DNA of 64,000 nt, from NCBI RefSeq assembly GCF_900199185.1, contig NZ_OBMI01000003.1, positions 372,001-436,000 on the forward strand, written 5' to 3'. Numbering within the stretch: position 1 is the stretch's first letter; every line of letters starts with the position of its first letter. A program made the translations under genes and the position numbers. This document shows positions 33,437 through 41,718 of this stretch, piece by piece. The DNA comes from Sphingomonas guangdongensis (GTDB lineage Bacteria > Pseudomonadota > Alphaproteobacteria > Sphingomonadales > Sphingomonadaceae). The notes under the pieces are model-generated. The model had not been told where the DNA came from and searched no databases. It saw only the letters and a program-made list of their open reading frames with translations.

Positions 33437-36400
33437 TGGCGGACGAAGCGACCGACGCGCCGCAGGCGACGACCACCGTCGTGGTCGAGCGCCGCCCGCT
33501 GTGGCAGCGCATCGCCAAGTGGGTGCTGATTGCGCTGGCCGGGTTGATTCTGCTCGCGATCGTGCTGGTGCTCGGCATCAACACGCAGCCGGGTCGCCGC
33601 TTCCTGGTCGACCGGATCAACGGCTACACGCTCGCCAACGGCATCAACGTGCGCATCGGCCGAATCGACGGGTCGATCTACGGCGCCATGACGCTGCGCG
33701 ACGTTCGCGTGCAGGACACCCGTGGCACCTTCCTGACCTCGCCCGAGCTCAGGGTCGACTGGCGGCCGTTCGCGTTCGTTCGGAACCACGTCGACGTGCG
33801 TTCGCTTACGACGCCCCTCATCAGCATGAGCCGCACTCCGGTGCTGAAGGAGACGCCACCCGGCGATCCGAACGCGCCGCTGCTGCCCGATATCGACATC
33901 GACGTGAACCGGCTGGCGATCGACCGCATCGACTTGGCTCCTGCGGTCAGCGGGGCGCGGCGGATCGCGCGCTTCGCCGGCAGCGTCCACATCGCCGATC
34001 GCCGCGCGCAGATCGTGGCGAGCGGCGGCACGATCGCGGCGGCCGGGGTAGCGGGTGGCGACCGGGTGACGCTGCGGCTCGATGCGGTGCCCGACGACAA
34101 CCGGTTCGACGTCGACCTGAAGCTCGCGGCACCCGCGAACGGGTTCGTCGCCGGCATGGCGGGGCTCAAGCAGCCGCTGACGCTTACGGTTGATGGTCGC
34201 GGCGACTGGGCGCGCTGGAGCGGACGCGCCGTGTCGACGCTCGGTGGCGGCGAACTCGCCAACCTCGGCATCGAGGCGCGCAACGGCACCTTCAAGGTGC
34301 GCGGCGCGACCCGGCCGGGGCTGTACCTGCAGGGTCCAGTCGAGCGGCTCACCGCGCCGCGGCTCGACGTTGCCATCGACGCGGCCGTCGCCGAGCGACT
34401 GGTCGACACCAAGCTGCAGCTGCGTTCGAGCGCGCTGCAGGTGCTCGGCGACGGCAAGATCGACCTGGCCAAAAGCCGCTTCGGCAACTTCAAGCTGGAT
34501 GCCGCGCTGCTCACGCCGGGTGCGATCGCACCGAACCTCAGCGGCCGCTCGGTTCGCGCATCGGTGGCGCTCGACGGCGCGTTCGCAACCCCGGTTGTCG
34601 ACTACAAGCTCAGCGCCGACGCAGTCGCGTTCGGTGCGATGGGCGTCGAGGGACTCTATGCCGAGGGGCGCGCGCGGGTGAACGCCGACCGCATCCTGGT
34701 GCCGGTCGCGGCCCGCGCGCGGCGCGTCACCGGGCTCAACGCCGCCGCCGGCGGGCTGCTGACCAACGTGCGGATCGATGGCGACCTGGCGATCAACGGC
34801 GGGACGGAGATCCTGTCCGACAACCTCCGCCTGCGCTCCGACCGGATCGACGCAACCGCGATCATCGCCGCCAATCTTGCCACCGGTCGCTACGCCGGCG
34901 CGCTAAAGGGCCGCGTCAACGACTACCGGGTCGAGGGTTTCGGCATCGTCAACCTCCAGACCGACGCCAGCCTCTACACCGCGCCTAACGGCGGCTTTGG
35001 TATCCGCGGCCGGGTGGTCGCGCGGACGTCGCGGATCTTCAACACTGGCGCGCGCGACTTTCTGGGCGGGAACGCCATCGCGCGGGTCGATCTCGACTAT
35101 GATCCGCGCGGCGTGATCAATTTCTCCGGCCTGCGGGTCACCGCGCCGCAGTTTCGGGTGACGAACGGCTTTGGCCGTTACGATCCGGCGGGACCGCTCC
35201 TCGTCAACGCCGACGCCTACTCCACTCAGTACGGCCCTGTGTCAGCGCGTGTAACGGGGACGCTCGCTAACCCCGTCGCGGTGATCCGCGCCGCGCGCCC
35301 GAACCTGGGCGTCGGGCTGAACAACGTCCAGGCGACGATCCGCGGCAACGGCACCCGGTACGCGATCGTTGCGCGCGGCGGGTCGAACTACGGGCCGTTC
35401 AGCGCCGATCTGCTGCTGAGCGTCGGCGCCCCGCTCACCGCCGACATCCGTAACGCGCGGTTCGCCGGCATCGACTTCCGCGGGCGGGTGCAACAGACTG
35501 CCGCCGGGCCTTTCGCGGGCCGGCTCGCATTTAACGGCTCGGGGGTCAACGGATCGGTCGCGCTCGCGTCGCAGGGCGGGGTACAGCGCGCCGACGTGAA
35601 CGCGCGGGCGGTGAACGCGGTGATCCCCGGCACCGCCGGCCTGACGATTGGTCGCGCGATCATTGTCGGTAGCGCCGTGCTCTATCCGAATGCTCCCGCG
35701 ATCACCGGTGACGCACAGATCGCCAACCTCAAGATGGGCGAATTCCTGCTTCGTGCCGCGCGGGCAAAGGTCAACTATCGCGGCGGCAACGGCACGGCGC
35801 AGGCTTTTGCGGAAGGATCGTCGGGCGTTCCGTTCCGCGTCGGCGCGAACGTCCGGTTCACGCCGCGGCTGTGGCTCGCGGCGCTTCGTGGCCAGGCGAG
35901 CGGGATCAATTTCCGCACCGCCAACCCAGCTCGGATCGAGCCGGTCGCCGGCGGCTATCGTCTCCAGCCAACCCGCATCGACTTCGATCAGGGCTCGATC
36001 CGGCTGGCCGGTGCCTATGGCAGCACGACGCAGCTGCTCGCCCGGCTCGATCGCCTCGATCTCGCGATCGCCAACGCCTTTGTGCCCGGCCTTGGCCTCG
36101 GCGGCACGGCGACCGGCAGCATCGACTATCGCCAGGCGGGCGCCGCCTTCCCGAGCGCGCAGCTGCGGCTGAACGTCGCGAACTTCACGCGCTCCAGCCT
36201 TGCGTCGGTGTCGACCCCGGTGAACATCGTCGCCGCGGGCGCGCTCGGCAACGACGGTGGCGACGTCCGGGCGCTGATCAAGCGTGGCACGACCACCGTC
36301 GGGCGCGTGCTCGCGACGCTGCGCCCGGTCGGTCCGGGGGCGGGCAGCTGGACCAGCCGCCTCGCCGCGGCGCCGCTCGGCGGCGGTATCCGCTACAACG

Positions 36401-37674
36401 GGCCGGCCGGTGTGCTGTTCTCGCTCGCGGGTCTGTCGGGGCAGCAGCTGAGCGGACCGATCGGGGTGGCGGCGGACTTCGGCGGTCGGCTCTCGGCACC
36501 GCGCCTCGCCGGCGTCGTCCGTGCCTCCAACCTCACCTACGAGAATGAGGTCTACGGCACGCGGTTGACCAACATGCGGATCAACGGCCGCTTCACCAAC
36601 GACCGCTTCGAGCTGGTCGAGCTTGCCGCGCGGGCTGGCGACGGGACTGTCAACGCCGCGGGCTCGGTCGGCCTGGCGGCGGACAGCGGCTTCCCGATCG
36701 ACATCCGCGCGCGATTGAACGACGCGCGGCTGGCGCGCAGCGACGCACTCGGCGCGACCGCAACGGGTGAGATCCGCGTGACCAATTCGGCGCAGGCCGG
36801 TGGGCTGATCGAGGGCGAGATACGCCTGCCCGAAGTTCGCTACCAGATCGTCACGCAGGGGGCCGCCGACGTGCCCGAGCTGACCGGCGTCCGCCGCAGG
36901 AGCGACGCCGCGCGTGCCGCAGCAAACGCGGAGCAAGCCGGTGCCGCGCCGCCGGGCCTGTTCCGCTTGGCGTTGCGCATCCGCGCCGACAACCGCCTGT
37001 TCGTTTCCGGCATGGGGCTTGAGTCGGAGTGGGAGGCCGACCTGCGCGTCGGCGGGACGTCGGCGGCGCCGCAGGTCAGCGGTCAGGTCCGGATCGTCCG
37101 CGGCACCTACAGCTTTGCGGGTAAGCGCTTCGACGTGACGCGCGGGCTGGTTCAGTTCCAGGGCAACCAGCTGACCAACCCGACGCTCGACATCGCCGCC
37201 ACGACGACCACGCAGGGGATCACCGCGACGATCGCGATCGGCGGCCGCGCGCAGGCGCCGCAGCTGACCTTCACGTCCACGCCCAACCTGCCGCAGGACG
37301 AAGTGCTCTCGCGGCTGCTGTTCGGCAGTTCGGTCACCAATCTCTCGGCGACCGAGGCGATCCAGCTCGCCTCTGCCCTCAACTCGCTGCGCGGCTCAAG
37401 CGGAGGCGGGCTCAACCCGCTCGGCAAGCTGCGCTCCGCGACCGGCATCGACCGGCTGCGGATCCTGGGCGGCGACGAGGCGACCGGACGGGGCACCGCG
37501 CTTGCCGCCGGCCAGTATCTGACCGACGACATCTATGTGGAGATCATCACCGACGCGCGCGGCTTCACGGCGACCCAGCTCGAGATCGCGCTGACCAGGG
37601 CATTGAGCCTGCTTTCTTCGACCGGATCGTTCGGCGGATCGAACGTCAACCTGCGCTACTCGCGCGACTATTGA
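33436..37674 (+). CDS. tamB: TamB, inner-membrane-anchored translocation/assembly protein
   Basis: AsmA-like bridging protein of 1,412 aa. One signal anchor near residues 26-46 (IAKWVLIALAGLILLAIVLVL), then about 1,000 residues of repeating beta-strand (RDVRVQDTRGTF, RVDWRP near the start), and the C-terminal TamB domain with VSGQVRIVRGTYSFAGKRFDVTRGLVQF and PQDEVLSRLLFG. It links the inner membrane to TamA, and such proteins are also thought to carry lipids to the outer membrane. The start ATG shares a base with the tamA stop. The transcript may end at the palindrome at 37683-37718. Confidence 0.95.
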   Translation: MADEATDAPQATTTVVVERRPLWQRIAKWVLIALAGLILLAIVLVLGINTQPGRRFLVDRINGYTLANGINVRIGRIDGSIYGAMTLRDVRVQDTRGTFLTSPELRVDWRPFAFVRNHVDVRSLTTPLISMSRTPVLKETPPGDPNAPLLPDIDIDVNRLAIDRIDLAPAVSGARRIARFAGSVHIADRRAQIVASGGTIAAAGVAGGDRVTLRLDAVPDDNRFDVDLKLAAPANGFVAGMAGLKQPLTLTVDGRGDWARWSGRAVSTLGGGELANLGIEARNGTFKVRGATRPGLYLQGPVERLTAPRLDVAIDAAVAERLVDTKLQLRSSALQVLGDGKIDLAKSRFGNFKLDAALLTPGAIAPNLSGRSVRASVALDGAFATPVVDYKLSADAVAFGAMGVEGLYAEGRARVNADRILVPVAARARRVTGLNAAAGGLLTNVRIDGDLAINGGTEILSDNLRLRSDRIDATAIIAANLATGRYAGALKGRVNDYRVEGFGIVNLQTDASLYTAPNGGFGIRGRVVARTSRIFNTGARDFLGGNAIARVDLDYDPRGVINFSGLRVTAPQFRVTNGFGRYDPAGPLLVNADAYSTQYGPVSARVTGTLANPVAVIRAARPNLGVGLNNVQATIRGNGTRYAIVARGGSNYGPFSADLLLSVGAPLTADIRNARFAGIDFRGRVQQTAAGPFAGRLAFNGSGVNGSVALASQGGVQRADVNARAVNAVIPGTAGLTIGRAIIVGSAVLYPNAPAITGDAQIANLKMGEFLLRAARAKVNYRGGNGTAQAFAEGSSGVPFRVGANVRFTPRLWLAALRGQASGINFRTANPARIEPVAGGYRLQPTRIDFDQGSIRLAGAYGSTTQLLARLDRLDLAIANAFVPGLGLGGTATGSIDYRQAGAAFPSAQLRLNVANFTRSSLASVSTPVNIVAAGALGNDGGDVRALIKRGTTTVGRVLATLRPVGPGAGSWTSRLAAAPLGGGIRYNGPAGVLFSLAGLSGQQLSGPIGVAADFGGRLSAPRLAGVVRASNLTYENEVYGTRLTNMRINGRFTNDRFELVELAARAGDGTVNAAGSVGLAADSGFPIDIRARLNDARLARSDALGATATGEIRVTNSAQAGGLIEGEIRLPEVRYQIVTQGAADVPELTGVRRRSDAARAAANAEQAGAAPPGLFRLALRIRADNRLFVSGMGLESEWEADLRVGGTSAAPQVSGQVRIVRGTYSFAGKRFDVTRGLVQFQGNQLTNPTLDIAATTTTQGITATIAIGGRAQAPQLTFTSTPNLPQDEVLSRLLFGSSVTNLSATEAIQLASALNSLRGSSGGGLNPLGKLRSATGIDRLRILGGDEATGRGTALAAGQYLTDDIYVEIITDARGFTATQLEIALTRALSLLSSTGSFGGSNVNLRYSRDY

Positions 37675-37682
37675 CGCTGGCG

Positions 37683-37718
37683 CCTCCCGCTACTTACTTG
37701 CCTGTAAGTAGCGGGAGG
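37683..37718. promoter_or_regulatory. Perfect 15-bp palindrome covering the monooxygenase RBS
   Basis: Arms CCTCCCGCTACTTAC (37683-37697) and GTAAGTAGCGGGAGG (37704-37718) are exact inverted copies around a 6-nt loop TTGCCT. The core TACTTACTTGCCTGTAAGTA resembles operators of TetR-family repressors. The right arm ends in GGGAGG, the only Shine-Dalgarno sequence for the GTG at 37724, so in RNA the stem would hide it. It could also act as a terminator for tamB, but no U-tract is present. Which of these it does is not decidable by eye. Confidence 0.8.
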
Positions 37719-37723
37719 GTCGC

Positions 37724-39199
37724 GTGACCGAGCATCTGGATGTCCTGATCGTCGGTGCCGGACTGTCCGGGATCGGCGCGGCCTACCACCTGCAGACGCT
37801 CTGCCCCGACCGAAGCTACGCGGTGCCGGAGGCGCGCGCGGCGAGCGGCGGTACGTGGGACCTGTTCCGCTATCCCGGGATCCGCAGCGATTCGGACATG
37901 CATACGCTCGGCTACCGCTTTCAGCCGTGGCGCGAGGCGAGGGCGATCGCCGACGGACCGTCGATCCTGCGCTACATTCGTGACACCGCGGTGGAGCACG
38001 GCATCGACGCGCACATCCGCTACCACCACCGGGTTGTTGCCGCCGCCTGGGAGAGCAGCACCGCGCGCTGGACGGTGACGGTCGAGCGCGGGCCGGATCG
38101 CGCGCGCGTGACGCTAACCTGCGGCTTTCTGTATCTGTGCCCGGGCTATTACGACTATGAGCGCGGCCATGCTCCCACCTTCCCGGGGCAGGAGCGGTTC
38201 GCCGGCCGCATCATTCACCCGCAGTTCTGGCCGAAAGATCTCGACGTCGGCGGAAAGCGCGTGATCGTGATCGGCAGTGGCGCAACCGCCGTCTCGCTGG
38301 TCCCGGAGCTCGCGAGGACGGCCGCGCACGTCACCATGCTCCAGCGCTCACCCTCCTACGTCGTCGCGCGGCCGAGCGGCGACAGGATCGCGCAGGCGCT
38401 GCGCCGGGTACTGCCGGCGGGACTGGCCTATGCCGCGACCCGTTGGAAGAACGTGCTGCTCGGCGGCTTCTTCTACCGCCAGATGCGCCGGTATCCTGCG
38501 GCGGCGCGGAAGCGGCTGATCGGCTGGGTGCGTGATCACCTGGGTCCCGACTACGACGTCGACCGCCACTTCTCGCCGCGCTACGATCCCTGGGATCAGC
38601 GACTGTGCCTGGTGCCCGACGCCGACCTGTTCACCGCGATCCGGGGAGGCCGCGCGAGCGTCGTTACGGGCACGATCGACCGTTTCGAGGCAGAGGGAGT
38701 CGTGCTCGCCTCCGGGCAGACGATACCTGCCGACGTGGTGGTGACCGCGACCGGATTGTCGCTGAAGCTGCTCGGCGGCATCGCGCTCAGCGTCGACGGG
38801 GCGCCGGTCGAACCGGCCCGGCACTATCTCTACAAGGGGATGATGGTGTCCGACGTGCCGAACCTCGCGCTCGCGTTCGGCTACACCAACGCGTCCTGGA
38901 CACTGAAGGCGGACCTTACCAGCGCCTATGTCTGCCGCCTGCTCAACACGATGCGGGCGCGCGGCCTGCGGCAGGCAACGCCGCGGATCGCGGATCCGAC
39001 GGCGATCGGAGACGAGCCGTTCCTCGATTTCACCTCCGGCTACGTCGAGCGCGCGCGGCACCTGCTCCCGAAGCAGGGCGCGCGGGCACCGTGGCGCCTG
39101 CACCAGAGCTACGCCCGCGACCTGCTGCTGCTCCGCTTCGGCTCGGTCGATGACGAGATGGAGTTCACCAACCCCGAGCCGGCGCGGACGGCCGCTTAG
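37724..39199 (+). CDS. Flavin-containing Baeyer-Villiger-type monooxygenase (EthA-like)
   Basis: NADPH/FAD monooxygenase of 491 aa. N-terminal FAD motif VLIVGAGLSGIGAAYHL, then GGTWDLFRYPGIRSDSDMHTLGY typical of EthA/BVMO enzymes, the BVMO fingerprint FAGRIIHPQFWP (residues 159-170, FxGxxxHxxxWP), and a second dinucleotide fold VIVIGSGATAVSLVPEL at about 181-197. It would insert oxygen into ketones or oxidise heteroatoms. The start is GTG, 5 nt after a GGGAGG hidden in a palindrome. Convergent with an amine-oxidase-like gene (4 bp overlap). One oddity: PEARAASGGTW in place of the usual LExRxxxGGTW. Substrate unknown. Confidence 0.92.
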   Translation: MTEHLDVLIVGAGLSGIGAAYHLQTLCPDRSYAVPEARAASGGTWDLFRYPGIRSDSDMHTLGYRFQPWREARAIADGPSILRYIRDTAVEHGIDAHIRYHHRVVAAAWESSTARWTVTVERGPDRARVTLTCGFLYLCPGYYDYERGHAPTFPGQERFAGRIIHPQFWPKDLDVGGKRVIVIGSGATAVSLVPELARTAAHVTMLQRSPSYVVARPSGDRIAQALRRVLPAGLAYAATRWKNVLLGGFFYRQMRRYPAAARKRLIGWVRDHLGPDYDVDRHFSPRYDPWDQRLCLVPDADLFTAIRGGRASVVTGTIDRFEAEGVVLASGQTIPADVVVTATGLSLKLLGGIALSVDGAPVEPARHYLYKGMMVSDVPNLALAFGYTNASWTLKADLTSAYVCRLLNTMRARGLRQATPRIADPTAIGDEPFLDFTSGYVERARHLLPKQGARAPWRLHQSYARDLLLLRFGSVDDEMEFTNPEPARTAA

Positions 39200-40419
39200 A
39201 AGCTCGCGAGCGCCGCCTCCGCCGCCGCGATCCCTGTCGCGAGTGCGCCATGGGCGGTGGAGAAGTCGGCGGTCGAACAGGCCTCGCCCGCGAAGAACAG
39301 CCGATCGTCGAGCGGGCGGGCGAGCATGTCTCGCGCGTCGTGCTGCCCAGGCAGCGCATGGCTGTACGATCCCCCGACGTAGGTCGTGCGTGCCCAGGCC
39401 GAACCCGCGATCAGCCGCAGGCGAGGGCGCATCGCGCTGCCGAGCAGCGCCACCAGCTCGTCGATTGCGAACGCCGCGGCGCCGTTCAGCCCTTCGCGCT
39501 CCAGCGCCTCGGCGCTGCAGCCGCCGTAGAAACACTCGATCACCGGCCGGCCAAACGGGCGCAGATAGTAGCTGCCCGTGTTCGCGCTGCGGGGATTGCC
39601 GAGCAGGTGCTTGTCGGCAGCAATGTCGTCCGGCTCGTCCAAGGCCAGGAACAGCTTGTCGGCAAGGCCAAGCGGCAGCATCGCGGCCGCGTGGCGATGC
39701 TGATCGAGTGCGGCCGGCCAGCGGATCGCGTCCGACGCGAGCACCGTCGTCGACACGGTAACGATGACGCGTGCCGCCTCGATGGTGCCGCGCGGTGTGT
39801 CGAGCCGGACGGTTCCGCCACTCAGGTCGAGCGCGGTCACCGGACACGCGAGCACCAGCGGCACCGGCGGCAGCGAGCCCGCGACCAGCGTGCCGTAGCC
39901 GCCCGGCAGCCGCCAGTTCACCTCGCTCGCCGCGTCGTCGTACGCCAGATAGTCGCGGACGCTCAGCGCCGACAGGTTGGCGCCGTTGATGTAGCCAGAC
40001 AGCGCATCGATGAAGCCGTTCCACACGCCGCCTGGCTCCAGCGCGTCGGCAGCGCGGTCGCTGGCGAAGGGCGCGCTGCGAAGTCGCTGCTCGAACGCGT
40101 CATAGGCCTGGCCGGCGGCAGCCTGGTCCGCGGGCGCGAAGCCCAGGTCGCGGTACTGCTCTCCCCAGCTGTTCGGGCTGCGGTCGATCGCGTGCCCTGC
40201 CGCCTCCGCGACCGCGACCCACGGGTTGCGCTCGGCCGAATGCAGCCAGCCGCAGCCCATATCGTGCGGGTGACCATCGAGCGTCACGGTATGCGCGCGC
40301 CCGCCAACCCGGTCGCTCGCCTCGATCAGCAGGATGGATTGGCCGCTTGCCGCGAGCGTCCGGGCGGCGCCGACCCCGGCGGCTCCCGCCCCAATGATGG
40401 CGACGTCGACGTGCGTCAC
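39196..40419 (-). CDS. FAD-dependent amine oxidase-like protein
   Basis: Flavoprotein of 407 aa. It begins with DVAIIGAGAAGVGAARTLAASG and RVGGRAHTV, the FAD-binding blocks of the flavin amine oxidase/protoporphyrinogen oxidase family, and ends with LFFAGEACSTADFSTAHGALATGIAAAEAAL, the matching C-terminal FAD motif. It may oxidise a polyamine or an amino acid. The start is ATG at 40419; its start overlaps the stop of the small acidic protein by 4 bp. Tail-to-tail with the Baeyer-Villiger enzyme. No transport gene is next to it, so the substrate stays open. Confidence 0.9.
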   Translation of the reverse strand: MTHVDVAIIGAGAAGVGAARTLAASGQSILLIEASDRVGGRAHTVTLDGHPHDMGCGWLHSAERNPWVAVAEAAGHAIDRSPNSWGEQYRDLGFAPADQAAAGQAYDAFEQRLRSAPFASDRAADALEPGGVWNGFIDALSGYINGANLSALSVRDYLAYDDAASEVNWRLPGGYGTLVAGSLPPVPLVLACPVTALDLSGGTVRLDTPRGTIEAARVIVTVSTTVLASDAIRWPAALDQHRHAAAMLPLGLADKLFLALDEPDDIAADKHLLGNPRSANTGSYYLRPFGRPVIECFYGGCSAEALEREGLNGAAAFAIDELVALLGSAMRPRLRLIAGSAWARTTYVGGSYSHALPGQHDARDMLARPLDDRLFFAGEACSTADFSTAHGALATGIAAAEAALASF

Positions 40420-40685
40420 AACGCCCGGTCGTGCGCCTCCGGCGTGTCGCTCAGCCGCTGCGCCTCGGCAGCGGCGTCGGCGGCACCGGCATCATGCGGC
40501 ACTGGCGCGTCGGCGGGCGTGTTCGGGGTCCTGGCGCCCTGCGGCGCGGCGGCGGCGTCGGCAGCCCCGCCGGGGTCACCGCCGTCCGGTGTCGCTTCGG
40601 CGGCGATTACGCCGGCGGCAGTCACATCGTCACGGACGTCGTCGGGCAGGTCGTCCGGCGCATTGTTCGGCTGGTCGGTCGGCAT
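40416..40685 (-). CDS. Acidic, Ala/Asp/Pro-rich disordered protein, 89 aa
   Basis: Low-complexity protein of 89 aa, almost all Ala, Asp, Pro, Gly, Glu and Thr, with no Trp, Tyr, Phe or Cys. It is highly acidic and should be unstructured. GAGGA lies a few bases before the ATG (40685). Its end overlaps the start of the amine-oxidase-like gene (TGA/ATG, 4 bp). It could be a small acidic chaperone-like or stress-related protein, or a linker that needs its partners; no family is recognised. Confidence 0.55.
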   Translation of the reverse strand: MPTDQPNNAPDDLPDDVRDDVTAAGVIAAEATPDGGDPGGAADAAAAPQGARTPNTPADAPVPHDAGAADAAAEAQRLSDTPEAHDRAL

Positions 40686-40696
40686 CGCTGATCTCC

Positions 40697-41155
40697 TCAG
40701 GTCGCGGGAACGCGCGAGCGCAGCAGTGCGCTCCGCAGGCAGTCGCACACGATCTCGTCGCGCTGGTTGTGGAGCTGGTGGCGAAAGGTCACGATGCCCT
40801 GTCCCGGCCGCGATCGGGACGGGCGAAGTTCCACCACCTCCGTGCGCGCGCGCAGCGTATCGCCGATGAAGACGGGGTGCGGCATAGTCACCTTGTCGTA
40901 GCCCAGATTGGCGACCAGCGTGCCGAGCGTGGTGTCGCCGACCGACAGTCCCACCATCAGCGCAAAGGTGAAGGTGCCGTTGACGAGGATGCGGCCGAAC
41001 TCCGACGCGCGTGCCGCCTCCGCATCGAGGTGAAGCGGCTGGGTATTGTGCGTCATGGTCGAGAACAGGAGGTTGTCCGTCTCGGTCACCGTGCGCCTGA
41101 GGTCGTGGGTCAGCGTGTCGCCGACCTGCCATTCATCGAAGAAGCGTCCCGCCAC
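40697..41155 (-). CDS. MaoC-type hotdog-fold hydratase
   Basis: Enoyl-CoA hydratase-like protein of 152 aa. The motif HNTQPLHLDAEAARASEFGRILVNGTFTFAL (residues 36-66) carries the catalytic-type Asp/His pair of R-specific hydratases of the MaoC/mesaconyl-CoA group. PGQGIVTFRHQLHNQRDEIVCDC ends the fold. It is likely to hydrate an enoyl-CoA or act on a mesaconyl/itaconyl-type acid. It is the promoter-proximal gene of a three-gene minus-strand unit (hydratase, acidic protein, amine oxidase). Confidence 0.85.
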   Translation of the reverse strand: MAGRFFDEWQVGDTLTHDLRRTVTETDNLLFSTMTHNTQPLHLDAEAARASEFGRILVNGTFTFALMVGLSVGDTTLGTLVANLGYDKVTMPHPVFIGDTLRARTEVVELRPSRSRPGQGIVTFRHQLHNQRDEIVCDCLRSALLRSRVPAT

Positions 41156-41197
41156 CGTCCAACCCGCGCTGTCTGACGCGTAAGTCTATGCGGCAGC

Positions 41198-41671
41198 TCA
41201 GCGGGTGGGGCAATCGGTCGTGCGCTGCGTCCAGGTGAGATTGAGCACCTTCCACCCCGCGCCATCGCGGACCAGGTCGATGTGGTCGGTGCCGCAGTGG
41301 CTCAGCTTGCCGTCGCTCGTGAAGACGTAGGGGCTCCAGACCATCGCGATGTCGCCGTCGATCTCCACGGCGGGGCCGGTCAGGCGTTCCTCCAGCCGCT
41401 CGGTACCGGCGGGCAGGCGCGCGACGAACTCGGGCCAGCTGCGGTTCGCCACCGTCTTCGTGCCGTCCGCGCGAGTGACGACCGCCGTCGCGCGGCCCTC
41501 CGGGCGCGTCTGCGCGAGCAGCGCGGCGCCGTCGCGGGCCGTGAGTGCTGCGAACATGCGCTCGATCGGTGCGAGCACCGCCGCGGTCTCGAAATCGGGC
41601 GGCGGCAGCGGCTCGGCCCGCGGCAGCGGCTGCACCGGCGTGACCTGGGCAAGGAGAAGGGCGAGGAGCAT
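41198..41671 (-). CDS. NTF2-like (SnoaL-type) secreted or membrane-associated protein
   Basis: Protein of 157 aa with a short hydrophobic N-terminus (LLALLLAQV, residues 2-10) that is probably an atypical signal peptide, followed by an NTF2-like cone fold: AVLAPIERMFAALTARDGAALLAQTRPEGRAT, later AMVWSPYVFTSDGKLSHCGTDHIDLVRDGAGWKVLNLTWT. Such proteins bind small ligands or act as small enzymes; no catalytic pattern is obvious. Downstream of the cell-wall hydrolase gene on the same strand by 47 bp. Confidence 0.75.
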   Translation of the reverse strand: MLLALLLAQVTPVQPLPRAEPLPPPDFETAAVLAPIERMFAALTARDGAALLAQTRPEGRATAVVTRADGTKTVANRSWPEFVARLPAGTERLEERLTGPAVEIDGDIAMVWSPYVFTSDGKLSHCGTDHIDLVRDGAGWKVLNLTWTQRTTDCPTR

Positions 41672-41718
41672 GACGGTCCTTTATTGTTGGTTGCCAGACT
41701 GGTGCGGGCAGCGGCCGA

